Below, one piece after another: positions 17,163 to 26,159 of a stretch of DNA of 64,000 nucleotides. The notes beneath the pieces were generated by a model. The model worked only from the letters and a program-made list of their open reading frames with translations, made no database searches and was not told the origin of the DNA. Position 1 is the first letter of the stretch. Each line of letters starts with the position of its first letter. This stretch comes from Candidatus Gastranaerophilales bacterium. Lineage in GTDB: Bacteria > Cyanobacteriota > Vampirovibrionia > Gastranaerophilales > Gastranaerophilaceae. The stretch covers positions 1 to 64,000 of the forward strand of contig CALVCQ010000003.1 in assembly GCA_944326115.1 (NCBI GenBank), written 5' to 3'. Position numbers and translations under genes: made by a program.

Positions 17163-18514
17163 ATACAAACGTTAATATAATCGTCATCAGAATCCAGCGC
17201 ATTAATTATATCAGCAGTTATTACCTCACCGGGAAGAATTAGCGGAATACCCGGCGGGTAAATAACTCTTTCTTCAGCTGAAATCATTCCGGTGGCTATA
17301 TTCGTCTTTAGTGCAGATTTATTAGAAAAATAAGCAAATCTTGGAGAATATTTCATTTCGGGTATTGAATATGCTTTCTGATTAGGCATGCAGTGCTGTA
17401 CCTTTTTAGATGAGGATATATATTCCAGAGCTTTTCTAAGTCGGTTTAGTTTTATTGTATTAGTTCCAATACCGCACAAAAAAAGCATTGCGGAAGAAGT
17501 TGTGTATTCTTCTTCAATTTTAAATCTTTTATTTAAAATTGTGGAAGCATATATGCAATCAATTCCTTTTATTTTTATTAACAATTTTGTGCAGTCGTCA
17601 TTGTTGCAGATATCAATATTCTCCGGCAGGTTATCTCTAAACTTATTTACGTCAGCAATAAGTTTATTTACAGTATATTTCCCTTTCGGACTGTCCAAAA
17701 ATTGAACAGTTCCCTCTATTGAACACAATATGGGATATGATGGCGAAGTTGTGGTAATTAAATTTAATGCATTTTGAATTCTATTTTCTGTAACATTAGA
17801 ATCTTTAGAAATATGCAGCAATGCAGCAGGATTTGGAGCACCTGCTGTTTTGTGCAATGATTGTATAGATATATCAGCACCAAGCTTAATAGCAGGCATT
17901 GTATTAAAATCCGAAAAGTTATACAAAGCGCCGTGTGCCTCATCTACTATAAATATTATTGATTTCTCTTTACATATTTTTGCAATTTCTGAAATTTCGC
18001 TGTAACAACCTTCATAAGTCGGTGAAGTTAGTATTAAAGCTTTAATATTATAGTGTTTCATCAATTGTTTATTTATATCCGATGCTTTTACTCCTCTAAA
18101 AATACCCCATTCATAATCATATTCAGGCAAGAACCAGACAGGTAATGCACCTGATAGAACGAGAGCATTGTAAACTGATATATGGCAATTTCTTGCAACA
18201 AGCACTTTATCATTTTCTTTTAATGTGGATAAAACAGCAGCAATAATTCCTGATGAAGAACCGTTTGTTAACATAAAACTTGCTTTAGCATCATAGATAT
18301 CTGCAATTTTTGCTTGTAGTTGTTTTATTGCACCATCAGGATTTCTTAAATTATCGAATCCGTCAATTTCTGAAAAATCACATTTAAAATATTTTATACC
18401 TAACATCTCTTTTAATACAGGAATTATAAAATCACCTTGAGCATGTGACGGCGTGGTAAACAGATATCGTTTATTACCGTTATAATAATCCTTAATTTTT
18501 TTTATCAGACTCAT
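17159..18514 (-). CDS. PLP-dependent Orn/Lys/Arg decarboxylase family protein
   Basis: This fold-type I decarboxylase of the short (SpeA/Cad-like, Bacillus YaaO) group probably makes agmatine or cadaverine. From ATG 18514 it has 451 residues. TTPSHAQGDFIIPVLKE is the typical N-terminus, so I prefer this start to the ATG at 18577. The PLP-binding region shows FIVDEAHGALYNF and SIQSLHKTAGAPNPAALL with the Schiff-base Lys. The C-terminal domain has SPRFAYF and the family-typical ERVIYPPGIPLILPGE. Substrate choice cannot be decided by eye. It is monocistronic and converges with the preceding gene. Confidence 0.9.
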   Translation of the reverse strand: MSLIKKIKDYYNGNKRYLFTTPSHAQGDFIIPVLKEMLGIKYFKCDFSEIDGFDNLRNPDGAIKQLQAKIADIYDAKASFMLTNGSSSGIIAAVLSTLKENDKVLVARNCHISVYNALVLSGALPVWFLPEYDYEWGIFRGVKASDINKQLMKHYNIKALILTSPTYEGCYSEISEIAKICKEKSIIFIVDEAHGALYNFSDFNTMPAIKLGADISIQSLHKTAGAPNPAALLHISKDSNVTENRIQNALNLITTTSPSYPILCSIEGTVQFLDSPKGKYTVNKLIADVNKFRDNLPENIDICNNDDCTKLLIKIKGIDCIYASTILNKRFKIEEEYTTSSAMLFLCGIGTNTIKLNRLRKALEYISSSKKVQHCMPNQKAYSIPEMKYSPRFAYFSNKSALKTNIATGMISAEERVIYPPGIPLILPGEVITADIINALDSDDDYINVCI

Positions 18515-18629
18515 ATAAAAATCCAAATTTTGTTGTAAAATACTACTGTGTAGATTATACAGGAAATAAGATATCATTAGTACAGGTAATACAAATATAA
18601 AAAGCAGAATAGATGAGTTAACAGCTCTT

Positions 18630-20582
18630 TTGAAAAAATACAGTGATGAGTATTACAATCTTAATTCACCAAGTGTTTCTGATAAGGAATATGATTCGCT
18701 TTTTAAGGAGTTGGCTGACTTAGAGCAACAATATCCCGAGTATAAAAATATAGATTCACCGACTTTAAAAGTCGGAGCCAAGGTTGAGAGTAAATTTAGC
18801 GAAATCAAGCACAAAGTGCGATTGTACAGCCTTGACAATACGTACTCTTATGATGATTTGAAGATTTGGTATGAAAAAATTCAAAAGAATTTCGGTCTTT
18901 CTGTTCCTCCAAAACTTGTATGCGAGCTGAAAATTGACGGACTTGCAATTTCTCTTACTTATATAAATTCGAAATTTTCGATTGGTGCAACAAGAGGAGA
19001 CGGCTTTGTCGGCGAGAATATTACCGGTAATTTAAAAACAATAAGAACTATACCTCATGCTATCAATTCTGCAATCAAAGAATTAGAGGTGAGAGGTGAA
19101 GTGTATATGCCAAAAACTTCTTTTGAAAAGCTTAATGAAAAACAGCGTCAGAATAATGCGAAAGTTTTTGCTAACCCCAGAAATGCTGCTGCTGGCTCGC
19201 TAAGACAGTTAAACGCTGAAATTACTAAATCCAGAGATCTTGCTATGTTTAGCTATTACGGTAGGATTGACAGCGGTGAGATTACAATAAACTCGCATTC
19301 AGAAATGCTTAATTTTCTAAAAACACAAGGATTTAATGTAAATCCCGAGTACAGAGTATGCAATAATATTGAGGAGGCTATTCTATATTGTAAAGAATGG
19401 GATATAAAAAGACAGAATCTTGAGTATGCGACTGATGGTGTAGTGATAAAAATAGATGATTTCAATTTGCAAAATGAAATAGGTTTTACATCACGTGCTC
19501 CCAGATGGGCAACGGCATTTAAATTTCCGCCGGAAGAAATGTCTACTATAGTAAGAAATATTGAAGTGAATGTCGGCAGAAGCGGTGCGGTTACTCCGGT
19601 TGCAATTCTGGATCCGGTATATATTTCCGGTTCTACTGTTCAAAGAGCAACACTGCATAATTTTGACGAAATTAAAAGATTGGATATAAATATTGGTGAC
19701 AGGGTTTTAATAAAAAAAGCTGCTGAAATTATTCCGAAAGTAATTTGTGTGACAGAGCATGCAACAAATAAAGAAGCTTCATTTCAGGCTCCGTTATATT
19801 GTCCGTCTTGCGGAGCAAAGTTAGTTGAATCAGCTGGTGAGGTTAACTTATACTGTCCTAATCATCTTGCATGTCCCGCACAGATTAAAGCAAAAATTGA
19901 ATACTGGGTTTCTAAGGATTGTATGGATATTGACGGTATTGGTGACAATATTGTTGCACAACTTGTAAATAAGCAAATGATTAAAACTCCGGCTGATTTA
20001 TATAAACTTACAGTTGATGATTTTATGAAACTGGATTTAATTGCTGAAAAATCAGCACAAAATTTGATAGATGAAATTAACAAGTCCAAAAATCCCACAC
20101 TCGCAAGATTCATAAATTCTCTGGGGATAAGACACGTCGGCAAAGAAACATCAGAACTTCTTGCTAATAAGTTTTTAACTATCGATGCCATATCAAATGC
20201 TGATATCGAACAAATTTTAACTATAGACGGCATAGGAGAAAAAATAGCATTAAGTATTGTTGATTTTTTCTCAAATTCATTTAATAATGAAGTATTGACC
20301 GAGTTGCAACTATATGGAGTAGTTCCTCGTTCAGTAATCTCTGATATAGTATCAGAAAAGTTAGCCGGTAAATCTTTTGTTATCACCGGTACACTCTCTG
20401 AACCCAGGGACGCATTTTCAAAATTAATAAAACAAAACGGTGGTAAAGTTTCTTCCAGCGTTAGTAAAAATACTTCATACGTGCTTGCTGGAGACAATCC
20501 GGGTTCAAAATATACAAAAGCGGAAGCTTTAGGTGTTAAAATAATTAATGAAGGCGAATTTAGAAAGCTAATTGGCGAATAA
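18630..20582 (+). CDS. ligA: NAD-dependent DNA ligase (start codon uncertain)
   Basis: LigA seals nicks using NAD. The 650 residues contain domain Ia remnants (SDKEYDSLFKEL), the adenylation motif CELKIDGLAISL, the OB fold, a C4 zinc finger (CPSCG...CPNHLACPAQ), helix-hairpin-helix repeats and a C-terminal BRCT domain (LAGKSFVITGTLSEPRDAFSK). Homology seems to begin earlier: the in-frame bases before TTG 18630 encode RIDELTALLKK, which fits the usual LigA start, but this stretch has no ATG, GTG or TTG. The frame is open back to 18570, with ATA and ATT codons as possible unusual starts. TTG 18630 is therefore a minimum start. Confidence 0.93.
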   Translation: MKKYSDEYYNLNSPSVSDKEYDSLFKELADLEQQYPEYKNIDSPTLKVGAKVESKFSEIKHKVRLYSLDNTYSYDDLKIWYEKIQKNFGLSVPPKLVCELKIDGLAISLTYINSKFSIGATRGDGFVGENITGNLKTIRTIPHAINSAIKELEVRGEVYMPKTSFEKLNEKQRQNNAKVFANPRNAAAGSLRQLNAEITKSRDLAMFSYYGRIDSGEITINSHSEMLNFLKTQGFNVNPEYRVCNNIEEAILYCKEWDIKRQNLEYATDGVVIKIDDFNLQNEIGFTSRAPRWATAFKFPPEEMSTIVRNIEVNVGRSGAVTPVAILDPVYISGSTVQRATLHNFDEIKRLDINIGDRVLIKKAAEIIPKVICVTEHATNKEASFQAPLYCPSCGAKLVESAGEVNLYCPNHLACPAQIKAKIEYWVSKDCMDIDGIGDNIVAQLVNKQMIKTPADLYKLTVDDFMKLDLIAEKSAQNLIDEINKSKNPTLARFINSLGIRHVGKETSELLANKFLTIDAISNADIEQILTIDGIGEKIALSIVDFFSNSFNNEVLTELQLYGVVPRSVISDIVSEKLAGKSFVITGTLSEPRDAFSKLIKQNGGKVSSSVSKNTSYVLAGDNPGSKYTKAEALGVKIINEGEFRKLIGE

Positions 20583-20583
20583 T

Positions 20584-20991
20584 ATGAATAAAAAATTTAG
20601 TGTTATAAAAATCAACGGTTTCAAAGGTCTATTTCTGGCAATATTTATAGTCGGCTGCTTAATTGCAGGTTTTTTAATATTTCCGGGATGGATTTGTATG
20701 CATGTCTGGAATTTTATTGCTGACTTTTTCTCAATTATGCCGGTAATGTCAATTGTTCACGGGATTATGTTATGGGGAATAATAGCTTTATCTTTGTATG
20801 CAATTAACAAAAATGATTTCTTAATTTCATTCGGCACATCTGCGCCTGTTATATCAAATGAAGATCGCATAAAAGACATTATTAAACAAATTAACGAAAA
20901 AAATGCACAAATTATCCCTCTTGCAAAAAATAATGATAAAATTAATAAAGATAGTGAAGATGCTGACAGTCAGGATAAACTGATAAAATAG
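20584..20991 (+). CDS. Small two-span membrane protein
   Basis: This unrecognised 135-residue protein starts at ATG 20584, one base after the ligA stop, so it is probably cotranscribed. It has two membrane helices, about residues 14-34 (GLFLAIFIVGCLIAGFLIF) and 58-80 (MSIVHGIMLWGIIALSLYAI). A Lys/Asp/Asn-rich cytoplasmic tail with a short helical stretch follows (EDRIKDIIKQINEKNAQI). No functional motif is seen. Confidence 0.75.
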   Translation: MNKKFSVIKINGFKGLFLAIFIVGCLIAGFLIFPGWICMHVWNFIADFFSIMPVMSIVHGIMLWGIIALSLYAINKNDFLISFGTSAPVISNEDRIKDIIKQINEKNAQIIPLAKNNDKINKDSEDADSQDKLIK

Positions 20992-21025
20992 ATTTTTATA
21001 AAAAAAGTGAAAATCGGGGTGAAAT

Positions 21026-21742
21026 ATGAAAAAGATACTATTTATTTTAGCGTTGTTATTTACATTTGTATATTCAAATAGTGCAGATGCAATAACTGTT
21101 GTACACAAAGATATGGGCTATATCTCTGTTAACTCAACAGCATCAAAGGAAATAATCCCGGATACGGCTTCCGTTTATTTTACAATCGAAACATCAGCCC
21201 CTGATTCACAGTCTGCTGTTAACAAAAATAAAGAATATACTTCAAAAGTCATTAATTCTTTAAAACCGCTTTTAGCTATTGAGAAAAGCGATTCAATACA
21301 AACTAAAAATTTTATTTTAAAACCTGTTTATAAAAAAGAAAAAAATGGTAAAAAAACTTTTTTGAATTATACCGCAGTAAATGTTATATTTGTCAAAACA
21401 AAAAATTTGGAGAATGTTTCAGCACTAATTGATGCTGCTGTTCAAAAAAATGTTTCTAATGTGAGCGGATTGTCGTTTTATGTTGAAAATGAAAAGCAGT
21501 ATGCAGGTAAACTAGCTCAGGAAGCATTATCAAAGGCAAAAGTTGTTGCAGGGTTAACTGCTTCAACACTAAACCAGCAGGTAAAAGGTATTAAATCCGT
21601 AAGAGTGACTGTTTACCCTCAAAATAATATGCAGCCATATGTGACCAATGAATTAAAATCTTCTTCAAAAAAAGATTCACAAATTGAATACGGAAAAGTA
21701 AAACTTGAAGCTAATGTAAATGCTGAATTTTATGTAAAATAA
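21026..21742 (+). CDS. SIMPL (DUF541) domain protein, exported
   Basis: This 238-residue protein has a signal peptide (residues 1-22, MKKILFILALLFTFVYSNSA then ADA) and a SIMPL domain. The domain shows the family order: GYISVNSTASKEIIPDTASVYFTIET at the N-terminus, YTAVNVIFVKTKNL in the middle and KAKVVAGLTASTLNQQVKGIKSVRV late. Members such as BP26 and YggE form periplasmic oligomers and are linked with stress, but their molecular function is uncertain. GGGGTGA precedes ATG. Its stop is one base from the hisC start, suggesting cotranscription. Confidence 0.88.
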   Translation: MKKILFILALLFTFVYSNSADAITVVHKDMGYISVNSTASKEIIPDTASVYFTIETSAPDSQSAVNKNKEYTSKVINSLKPLLAIEKSDSIQTKNFILKPVYKKEKNGKKTFLNYTAVNVIFVKTKNLENVSALIDAAVQKNVSNVSGLSFYVENEKQYAGKLAQEALSKAKVVAGLTASTLNQQVKGIKSVRVTVYPQNNMQPYVTNELKSSSKKDSQIEYGKVKLEANVNAEFYVK

Positions 21743-21743
21743 A

Positions 21744-23459
21744 ATGATTAAACCCAGAAAAGAAATAGTTGAATTAAAAAGTTATCAGACTGCATTGTAT
21801 CCTCAGACATGGGATATGAAGCTTGATTCTAATGAAAATTATATTGGTCCGTCCTCCTCTGTGATTAAGGCTTTGAAACAGTTATCAACTGAGGATGTTT
21901 CTCATTATCCGCATTATGGAAATTTATATAAAGTATTATCTGAAAAATTTGATATTGATAAGTCTTGTATAGCGATAACCAATGGCGCAGATGAGGCTTT
22001 ATATGCAGTAATTAACACTTATATTGAAAATAATGATTGTGTATTGTCTGTTGAACCGTCTTTTTCAATGCCGGAGTTATATTCAAAATTAGTAGGTGCA
22101 AACTACATAAAAGTACCTTATAAGAAAAAATGGAGCTATCCTCTTGAAGAGATAATAAATGCAGTCGATATCAGGACAAAAATGATTATTATTACTTCTC
22201 CTAACAATCCGACAGGTGATATTATATCACAGGAAGAAATAATAAAAATACTTGAAATTTATCCGGATATAGCCATTGTTGTTGATGAAACTTATGCAAA
22301 TTTTTCGCAGCATACTTGTATTAGTCTGTGCGATACTTATAAAAATTTAATTGTTGTGCGTTCTTTTTCCAAGGATTACGGACTGGCAGGTCTCAGGTTA
22401 GGCTGTGTAATTTCTGCTGCAGAAAATATTGATTGTATAAAAAAAACATTAAGCCCTTACAATGTTAACAGCATAGCTGTTATTGCCGCTATTGAAGCTC
22501 TTAAAGATGACAACTACATTGAAACTGTAAGAACAGAATATAAAAAATCTTATGAATTTCTTTTCAAAAATTTTAAAGAATTAAATTTTACTACGTACCA
22601 AAGTTACGGCAACTTTATACTGGTTGATTTTGGCAGTAAATGTAATTTGATTTATGAAAAACTTAAATCAAACAAAATTATAGTTAAAAATTTTGATTCA
22701 ACTGATAAAAATCTCTCAAATTGTTTGAGAATAACATTGCCTACGTATAGTGCAGCAACTAAAATATTGGATTTGATAAAATCAAGAGATACAGTTGTTT
22801 TTGACATGGATGGAGTTCTTGTCGATGTAAGCAGTTCATATATGCAGGCAATTAAGTATACGTATAACTATTTTACCGGCAAAGAGATTGATGACGATGA
22901 AATATACGAGGCAAAAAAGCTTGGCGGGTTAAACAATGATTGGGATTTAACCGATTATTTAATCAGACAATGCGGTTTTGACTTTTCTTATGATGACATA
23001 GTTGAAATTTTCCAAAAACAGTACTGGAATGATGGAAAAGGCTCAATAAACAATGAAAGTCTGCTTATCGATACAAAAGTTCTCGATGAATTGAGCAAGA
23101 ATTATAATCTTGCTATATTTACCGGCAGACCAAAAGAAGAAGCTTATTACACGCTTAATAAATTTGAAATTTTAAAATATTTTTCTAAAATTGTGACTAT
23201 GAATGATTTGCCTCATGATCGACAGAAGCCCAAAACTGACGGGTTGAAATTGATTAAAGATTCATTTTTGACAGATGAAATAATTTATTTGGGCGATACA
23301 GTTGATGATATGTTTTGTGCAAGTGATTTTGGTGCTTATGGCATCGGTGTGTTAAAAAACAATAGTGATGTTAAACAACCTGCAGATTATCTTTTCAATG
23401 CAGGTGCTAAAGTGGTAATTAACTCTGTAAATGATATAATTAACGTACTGGAGATTTAA
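21744..23459 (+). CDS. hisC: Fusion of histidinol-phosphate aminotransferase and HAD phosphatase
   Basis: Residues 1-345 form a HisC-type aminotransferase: LDSNENYIGPS, GADEALYAV, SPNNPTGDI, VVDETYANF and the PLP-lysine motif VVRSFSKDYGLAGLRLG. Residues 350-571 form a HAD phosphatase: VVFDMDGVLVD (nucleophile and acid/base Asp), a helical cap, FTGRPKEEAY, and IYLGDTVDDMFCA near the end. This HAD type resembles TIGR01548, known in cyanobacteria and sometimes fused to HisC. The next gene is hisB, a monofunctional dehydratase. I infer that the HAD part supplies histidinol-phosphate phosphatase. Both active sites look intact. The gene follows the SIMPL gene by one base. Confidence 0.9.
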   Translation: MIKPRKEIVELKSYQTALYPQTWDMKLDSNENYIGPSSSVIKALKQLSTEDVSHYPHYGNLYKVLSEKFDIDKSCIAITNGADEALYAVINTYIENNDCVLSVEPSFSMPELYSKLVGANYIKVPYKKKWSYPLEEIINAVDIRTKMIIITSPNNPTGDIISQEEIIKILEIYPDIAIVVDETYANFSQHTCISLCDTYKNLIVVRSFSKDYGLAGLRLGCVISAAENIDCIKKTLSPYNVNSIAVIAAIEALKDDNYIETVRTEYKKSYEFLFKNFKELNFTTYQSYGNFILVDFGSKCNLIYEKLKSNKIIVKNFDSTDKNLSNCLRITLPTYSAATKILDLIKSRDTVVFDMDGVLVDVSSSYMQAIKYTYNYFTGKEIDDDEIYEAKKLGGLNNDWDLTDYLIRQCGFDFSYDDIVEIFQKQYWNDGKGSINNESLLIDTKVLDELSKNYNLAIFTGRPKEEAYYTLNKFEILKYFSKIVTMNDLPHDRQKPKTDGLKLIKDSFLTDEIIYLGDTVDDMFCASDFGAYGIGVLKNNSDVKQPADYLFNAGAKVVINSVNDIINVLEI

Positions 23460-23464
23460 AATTA

Positions 23465-24040
23465 ATGAGAAAATCTGAATTCAGCAGAAAAACTAATGAA
23501 ACGGATATAAAAGTTTATCTTAATCTTGATGGCAGCGGTGAGTATGAAATAGATACAGGTTTTAAGTTTTTTAACCACATGCTGGAACAATTAGCTTGTC
23601 ATTCAATGTTTGATATACGAATAAAGGCAAATTCACTTGATTCTGACGAACATCACCTGGTCGAAGATACGGCAATTGCAATTGGAAGTGCTATAAAATC
23701 CGCATTGGGTGATAAAAAAGGTATTAACCGGTACGGACAATTTATGCTGCCAATGGATGATGCACTTGTTCTCTGTGCGGTAGATTTATCAGGCAGAGCT
23801 TATTCTAAAGTATTTGCAAATATATCTGATGAAAAAATTGCTGATTTTTCTGCAATTATGATTCCTCACTTTTTCTGCAGTCTTGCTCAAAGTGCTCTTT
23901 TAACCGTGCATATAAGACAATTAGAAGGTACAGATGCACATCATATTGCAGAAGCAATGTTTAAATCCTTTGCAAGAGCCCTAAAACAGGCTGTCGCCAT
24001 TACAAATAAAACTTTGCCTACTACTAAGGGTATTTTGTGA
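23465..24040 (+). CDS. hisB: Imidazoleglycerol-phosphate dehydratase
   Basis: HisB removes water from imidazole glycerol phosphate in histidine synthesis. The 191 residues are monofunctional, with metal-binding signatures FFNHMLEQLACHS, DEHHLVEDTAIAIG, GRAYSKVF and GTDAHHIAEAMFKSFARAL. No N-terminal phosphatase domain is present, unlike E. coli HisB. GGAGA lies ahead of ATG and the HisC-HAD stop is five bases away, so these act as one unit of three steps if the HAD part is a phosphatase. Confidence 0.97.
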   Translation: MRKSEFSRKTNETDIKVYLNLDGSGEYEIDTGFKFFNHMLEQLACHSMFDIRIKANSLDSDEHHLVEDTAIAIGSAIKSALGDKKGINRYGQFMLPMDDALVLCAVDLSGRAYSKVFANISDEKIADFSAIMIPHFFCSLAQSALLTVHIRQLEGTDAHHIAEAMFKSFARALKQAVAITNKTLPTTKGIL

Positions 24041-24100
24041 AATAATATTTTAATTTAACAGGAACTTTGCAAAATAATTTCCGTCAATACATACAAAAGC

Positions 24101-24126
24101 CCCGGATATTAAACATAAAATCCGGG
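24101..24126. terminator. Terminator between hisB and the 31-residue ORF
   Basis: CCCGGAT (24101-24107) pairs with ATCCGGG (24120-24126) around a 12-base loop. A T-rich tail exists in both directions, so it may end both the his operon and the converging small gene. Confidence 0.7.
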
Positions 24127-24147
24127 ACTAAAAACTTTTTTCTGGAA

Positions 24148-24243
24148 TTAATGCTGTGCTGCTTTCTTTTCCATAATCTCTGGAATAGTAATGAAGCATA
24201 AATACATTAAACCACCGAAAGCTACTAAACTTAAAATTTCCAT
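24148..24243 (-). CDS. 31-residue single-span membrane peptide
   Basis: On the minus strand an ATG at 24243 opens a 31-codon frame ending TAA at 24148. The peptide starts MEILSLVAFGGLMYLCFITI and ends with a short polar tail (about PEIMEKKAAQH). It is therefore one hydrophobic helix with a charged C-terminus. GGTGG lies eight to twelve bases before ATG, and a good terminator follows. The architecture matches tiny subunits of respiratory or transport complexes, but I recognise no family. It occupies what would otherwise be an empty 340-base spacer. Confidence 0.65.
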   Translation of the reverse strand: MEILSLVAFGGLMYLCFITIPEIMEKKAAQH

Positions 24244-24383
24244 GATGCCACCTACTTTATCTATTTACTACTGCATTTACCTGCACATTATTATAATTCC
24301 CTGTTATTCAATTTCTAAACATGTTTATGCAGGATTTTATTAAATGTTACAAATTATATATTTTATAGTAAGATGAGGATTGT

Positions 24384-24725
24384 ATGAATAAGAAAATAAT
24401 AGAAATGCTGTTCTCTGATATGTGCTGTTCAGAGTGCAAATCGGATTTTACCGGGGATTCTGTCTTTGTGTTAAGACGTGAAAAAAATCTGTGTGTGATA
24501 CAGGTTATCTGTCAACATTGCGGAAAATCTTTCGGTATTGCTCTATTGGGCGGGTGTGATGAAAAAGAAATCGCAAAATACGCTCCTGATGACCTGTCTT
24601 TGCAAATAAATGAAGGTCCGGAGGCTATATGTTATGATGACGTACTGGATGCACATAATTTTTTCAGCAATCTGGAGGATGACTGGCAAAAATATATCCC
24701 TGATAACCTGAAAAAATCTATTTAG
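24384..24725 (+). CDS. Small zinc-ribbon-like protein
   Basis: This 113-residue unknown protein starts with MNKKIIEMLFSDMCC. Two Cys pairs, CSEC (about residues 15-18) and CQHC (about 44-47), form a likely treble-clef or zinc ribbon. The C-terminal half is acidic, with DDVLDAHNFF...DDWQKYIPD. GAGGA precedes ATG. Its last eight bases overlap the 3' end of the converging engB gene. It may bind nucleic acid or protein, but no function can be assigned. Confidence 0.8.
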   Translation: MNKKIIEMLFSDMCCSECKSDFTGDSVFVLRREKNLCVIQVICQHCGKSFGIALLGGCDEKEIAKYAPDDLSLQINEGPEAICYDDVLDAHNFFSNLEDDWQKYIPDNLKKSI

Positions 24726-25299
24726 AAAGTGACAACTCACTGTTAAGATAGTTGATAATATTATCATTGTAACGTTTATCAACAGCTGAAAAAGGTAAAA
24801 CGGTTCTTTTTGTTGCTTTTGTAAATTCAGCTATCTTTAGTTGCCGTTTTGATTTTGGGATGAGGTCAATTTTGGTTGCAATTACTATTGATTTCAAATT
24901 GTTGTGAAATAACCAATCTTGCATTTGTAAATCATTGTTTTGTACATCGTGTCTTGAATCTATCAACTGGATAAGCAATTTAAGCATATTCCTGTTAAGC
25001 AGATATTTCTCTAAATTCTTTTGCCATTCATTTTGCATTTCTTTAGATACCTGTGCATATCCGTATCCCGGTAAATCTGCAACTATATAATCGTCATTAA
25101 AGCTAAAAAAGTTAATTAAACGTGTCTTACCCGGTTTATTACTGGTTTTTGCGAGTTTTGAATTATTTGTAAGCGCATTTATAAATGTAGATTTACCAAC
25201 ATTTGATCTGCCCAGCAAAGCTATTTCAGGTAAATTAAAGTTTGGACACTGTGAGAGTTTTTGTGCGCTTGTCAGAAATTTTGCTTTCTTTATTATCAT
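24718..25299 (-). CDS. engB: Ribosome biogenesis GTP-binding protein YsxC/EngB
   Basis: EngB is a small GTPase needed for 50S assembly. The 193 residues have all G motifs: GRSNVGKSTFINALT (G1, about residues 31-45), a G2 Thr in SNKPGKTRLI, DLPGYG (G3), ATKIDL (G4) and SAVDKR (G5-like). NFFSFNDDYIVADLPGYGYA is highly typical. The gene lies downstream of, and overlaps by 65 bases, a doubtful small gene. Confidence 0.95.
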   Translation of the reverse strand: MIIKKAKFLTSAQKLSQCPNFNLPEIALLGRSNVGKSTFINALTNNSKLAKTSNKPGKTRLINFFSFNDDYIVADLPGYGYAQVSKEMQNEWQKNLEKYLLNRNMLKLLIQLIDSRHDVQNNDLQMQDWLFHNNLKSIVIATKIDLIPKSKRQLKIAEFTKATKRTVLPFSAVDKRYNDNIINYLNSELSLSK

Positions 25300-25528
25300 T
25301 ATTTAATTCACTTAACTTCTTTTTTTTGTAAAGGACTCCTGACAATAAATTGTACATTTTGGGGCTGTTGTATACATTAATCTGTGCTGATTCATCTGAC
25401 AAATTAAATTGTATTTTGCTTATAGAGCCGGACACAGGAGATTCAACATGACAAATTTGTATTATTCGATCTCGAATAATACTCATTGGTTGTGACAAGA
25501 ATAGTTCAAATGATTGAAAAATATTCAT
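25235..25528 (-). CDS. Possible small protein overlapping engB
   Basis: This frame encodes 97 residues from ATG 25528 (MNIFQSFELFLSQ). It has a possible beta-sandwich middle (SGSISKIQFNLSDESAQINVYN) and a Lys-rich tail. It overlaps the engB start by 65 bases, which is unusual, and its own ribosome binding site is weak. It is kept because it fills the space between two genes on the same strand and its composition is protein-like. I would not be surprised if it is spurious. Confidence 0.4.
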   Translation of the reverse strand: MNIFQSFELFLSQPMSIIRDRIIQICHVESPVSGSISKIQFNLSDESAQINVYNSPKMYNLLSGVLYKKKKLSELNNDNKESKISDKRTKTLTVSKL

Positions 25529-25606
25529 CAAGCTAATATTAACAAATAAGCATTGCGAATTCAATCAATATTGAATGGTATATTACGAATATTTATAAAT
25601 ACGTAA

Positions 25607-25912
25607 TTAAGCTGTAAGATTAATTGTAAAGTCTTTCTTTATGTTAGTATCAAGTATTTTCTGCATACTTTCAAGTTCACTGTTTGCAGCTTTCTGCTGA
25701 GTCTCCAGGTTCTTTTGCTGCAATTCCAGGTATTGATCCATTGCTTGAAGTGCTTGAACTCTAGGATCATTTTCGAAATCTGCACCTGCTAACTGCATTG
25801 TTTGATATGCAATCTGTTGCCTTTTGTTTGTTATAGACGTAATTGAAAATTCAAGATTGCTCTTGTACATAGTTAGTGATAATAATCTTGTGTTAATAGC
25901 CCCTACAGTCAT
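25607..25912 (-). CDS. Small coiled-coil protein
   Basis: This 101-residue unknown protein has an excellent Shine-Dalgarno (AAGGAGAAC) before ATG. The centre, about residues 30-90, is a long amphipathic helix with heptad-like spacing and many Gln (KRQQIAYQTMQLAG...ALQAMDQYLELQQKNLETQQKAAN split by a DPRVQ turn). No membrane segment or cysteine is present. Size and shape recall small helical subunits or chaperones, but no homology is recognised. Confidence 0.75.
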   Translation of the reverse strand: MTVGAINTRLLSLTMYKSNLEFSITSITNKRQQIAYQTMQLAGADFENDPRVQALQAMDQYLELQQKNLETQQKAANSELESMQKILDTNIKKDFTINLTA

Positions 25913-26159
25913 TTTGTTCTCCTTAAAACATTTGTCTAGTGGTACGGTGGTAATTTAAATTGTGTGAATAGGATTTGTATTTTTTTATTTTTCTCTCTGT
26001 ATATATATAAAAAAAAATCCGTATTGAAAATTGCTATATTTAGTATATATCTCGTTACATTTCTTAACAATATACTTTAATAGTTTAACAATACAGTATT
26101 TAATTAATCGATGGTTGTTTATTAAGATAATAATATATATTATGTATATAATATTGTGA

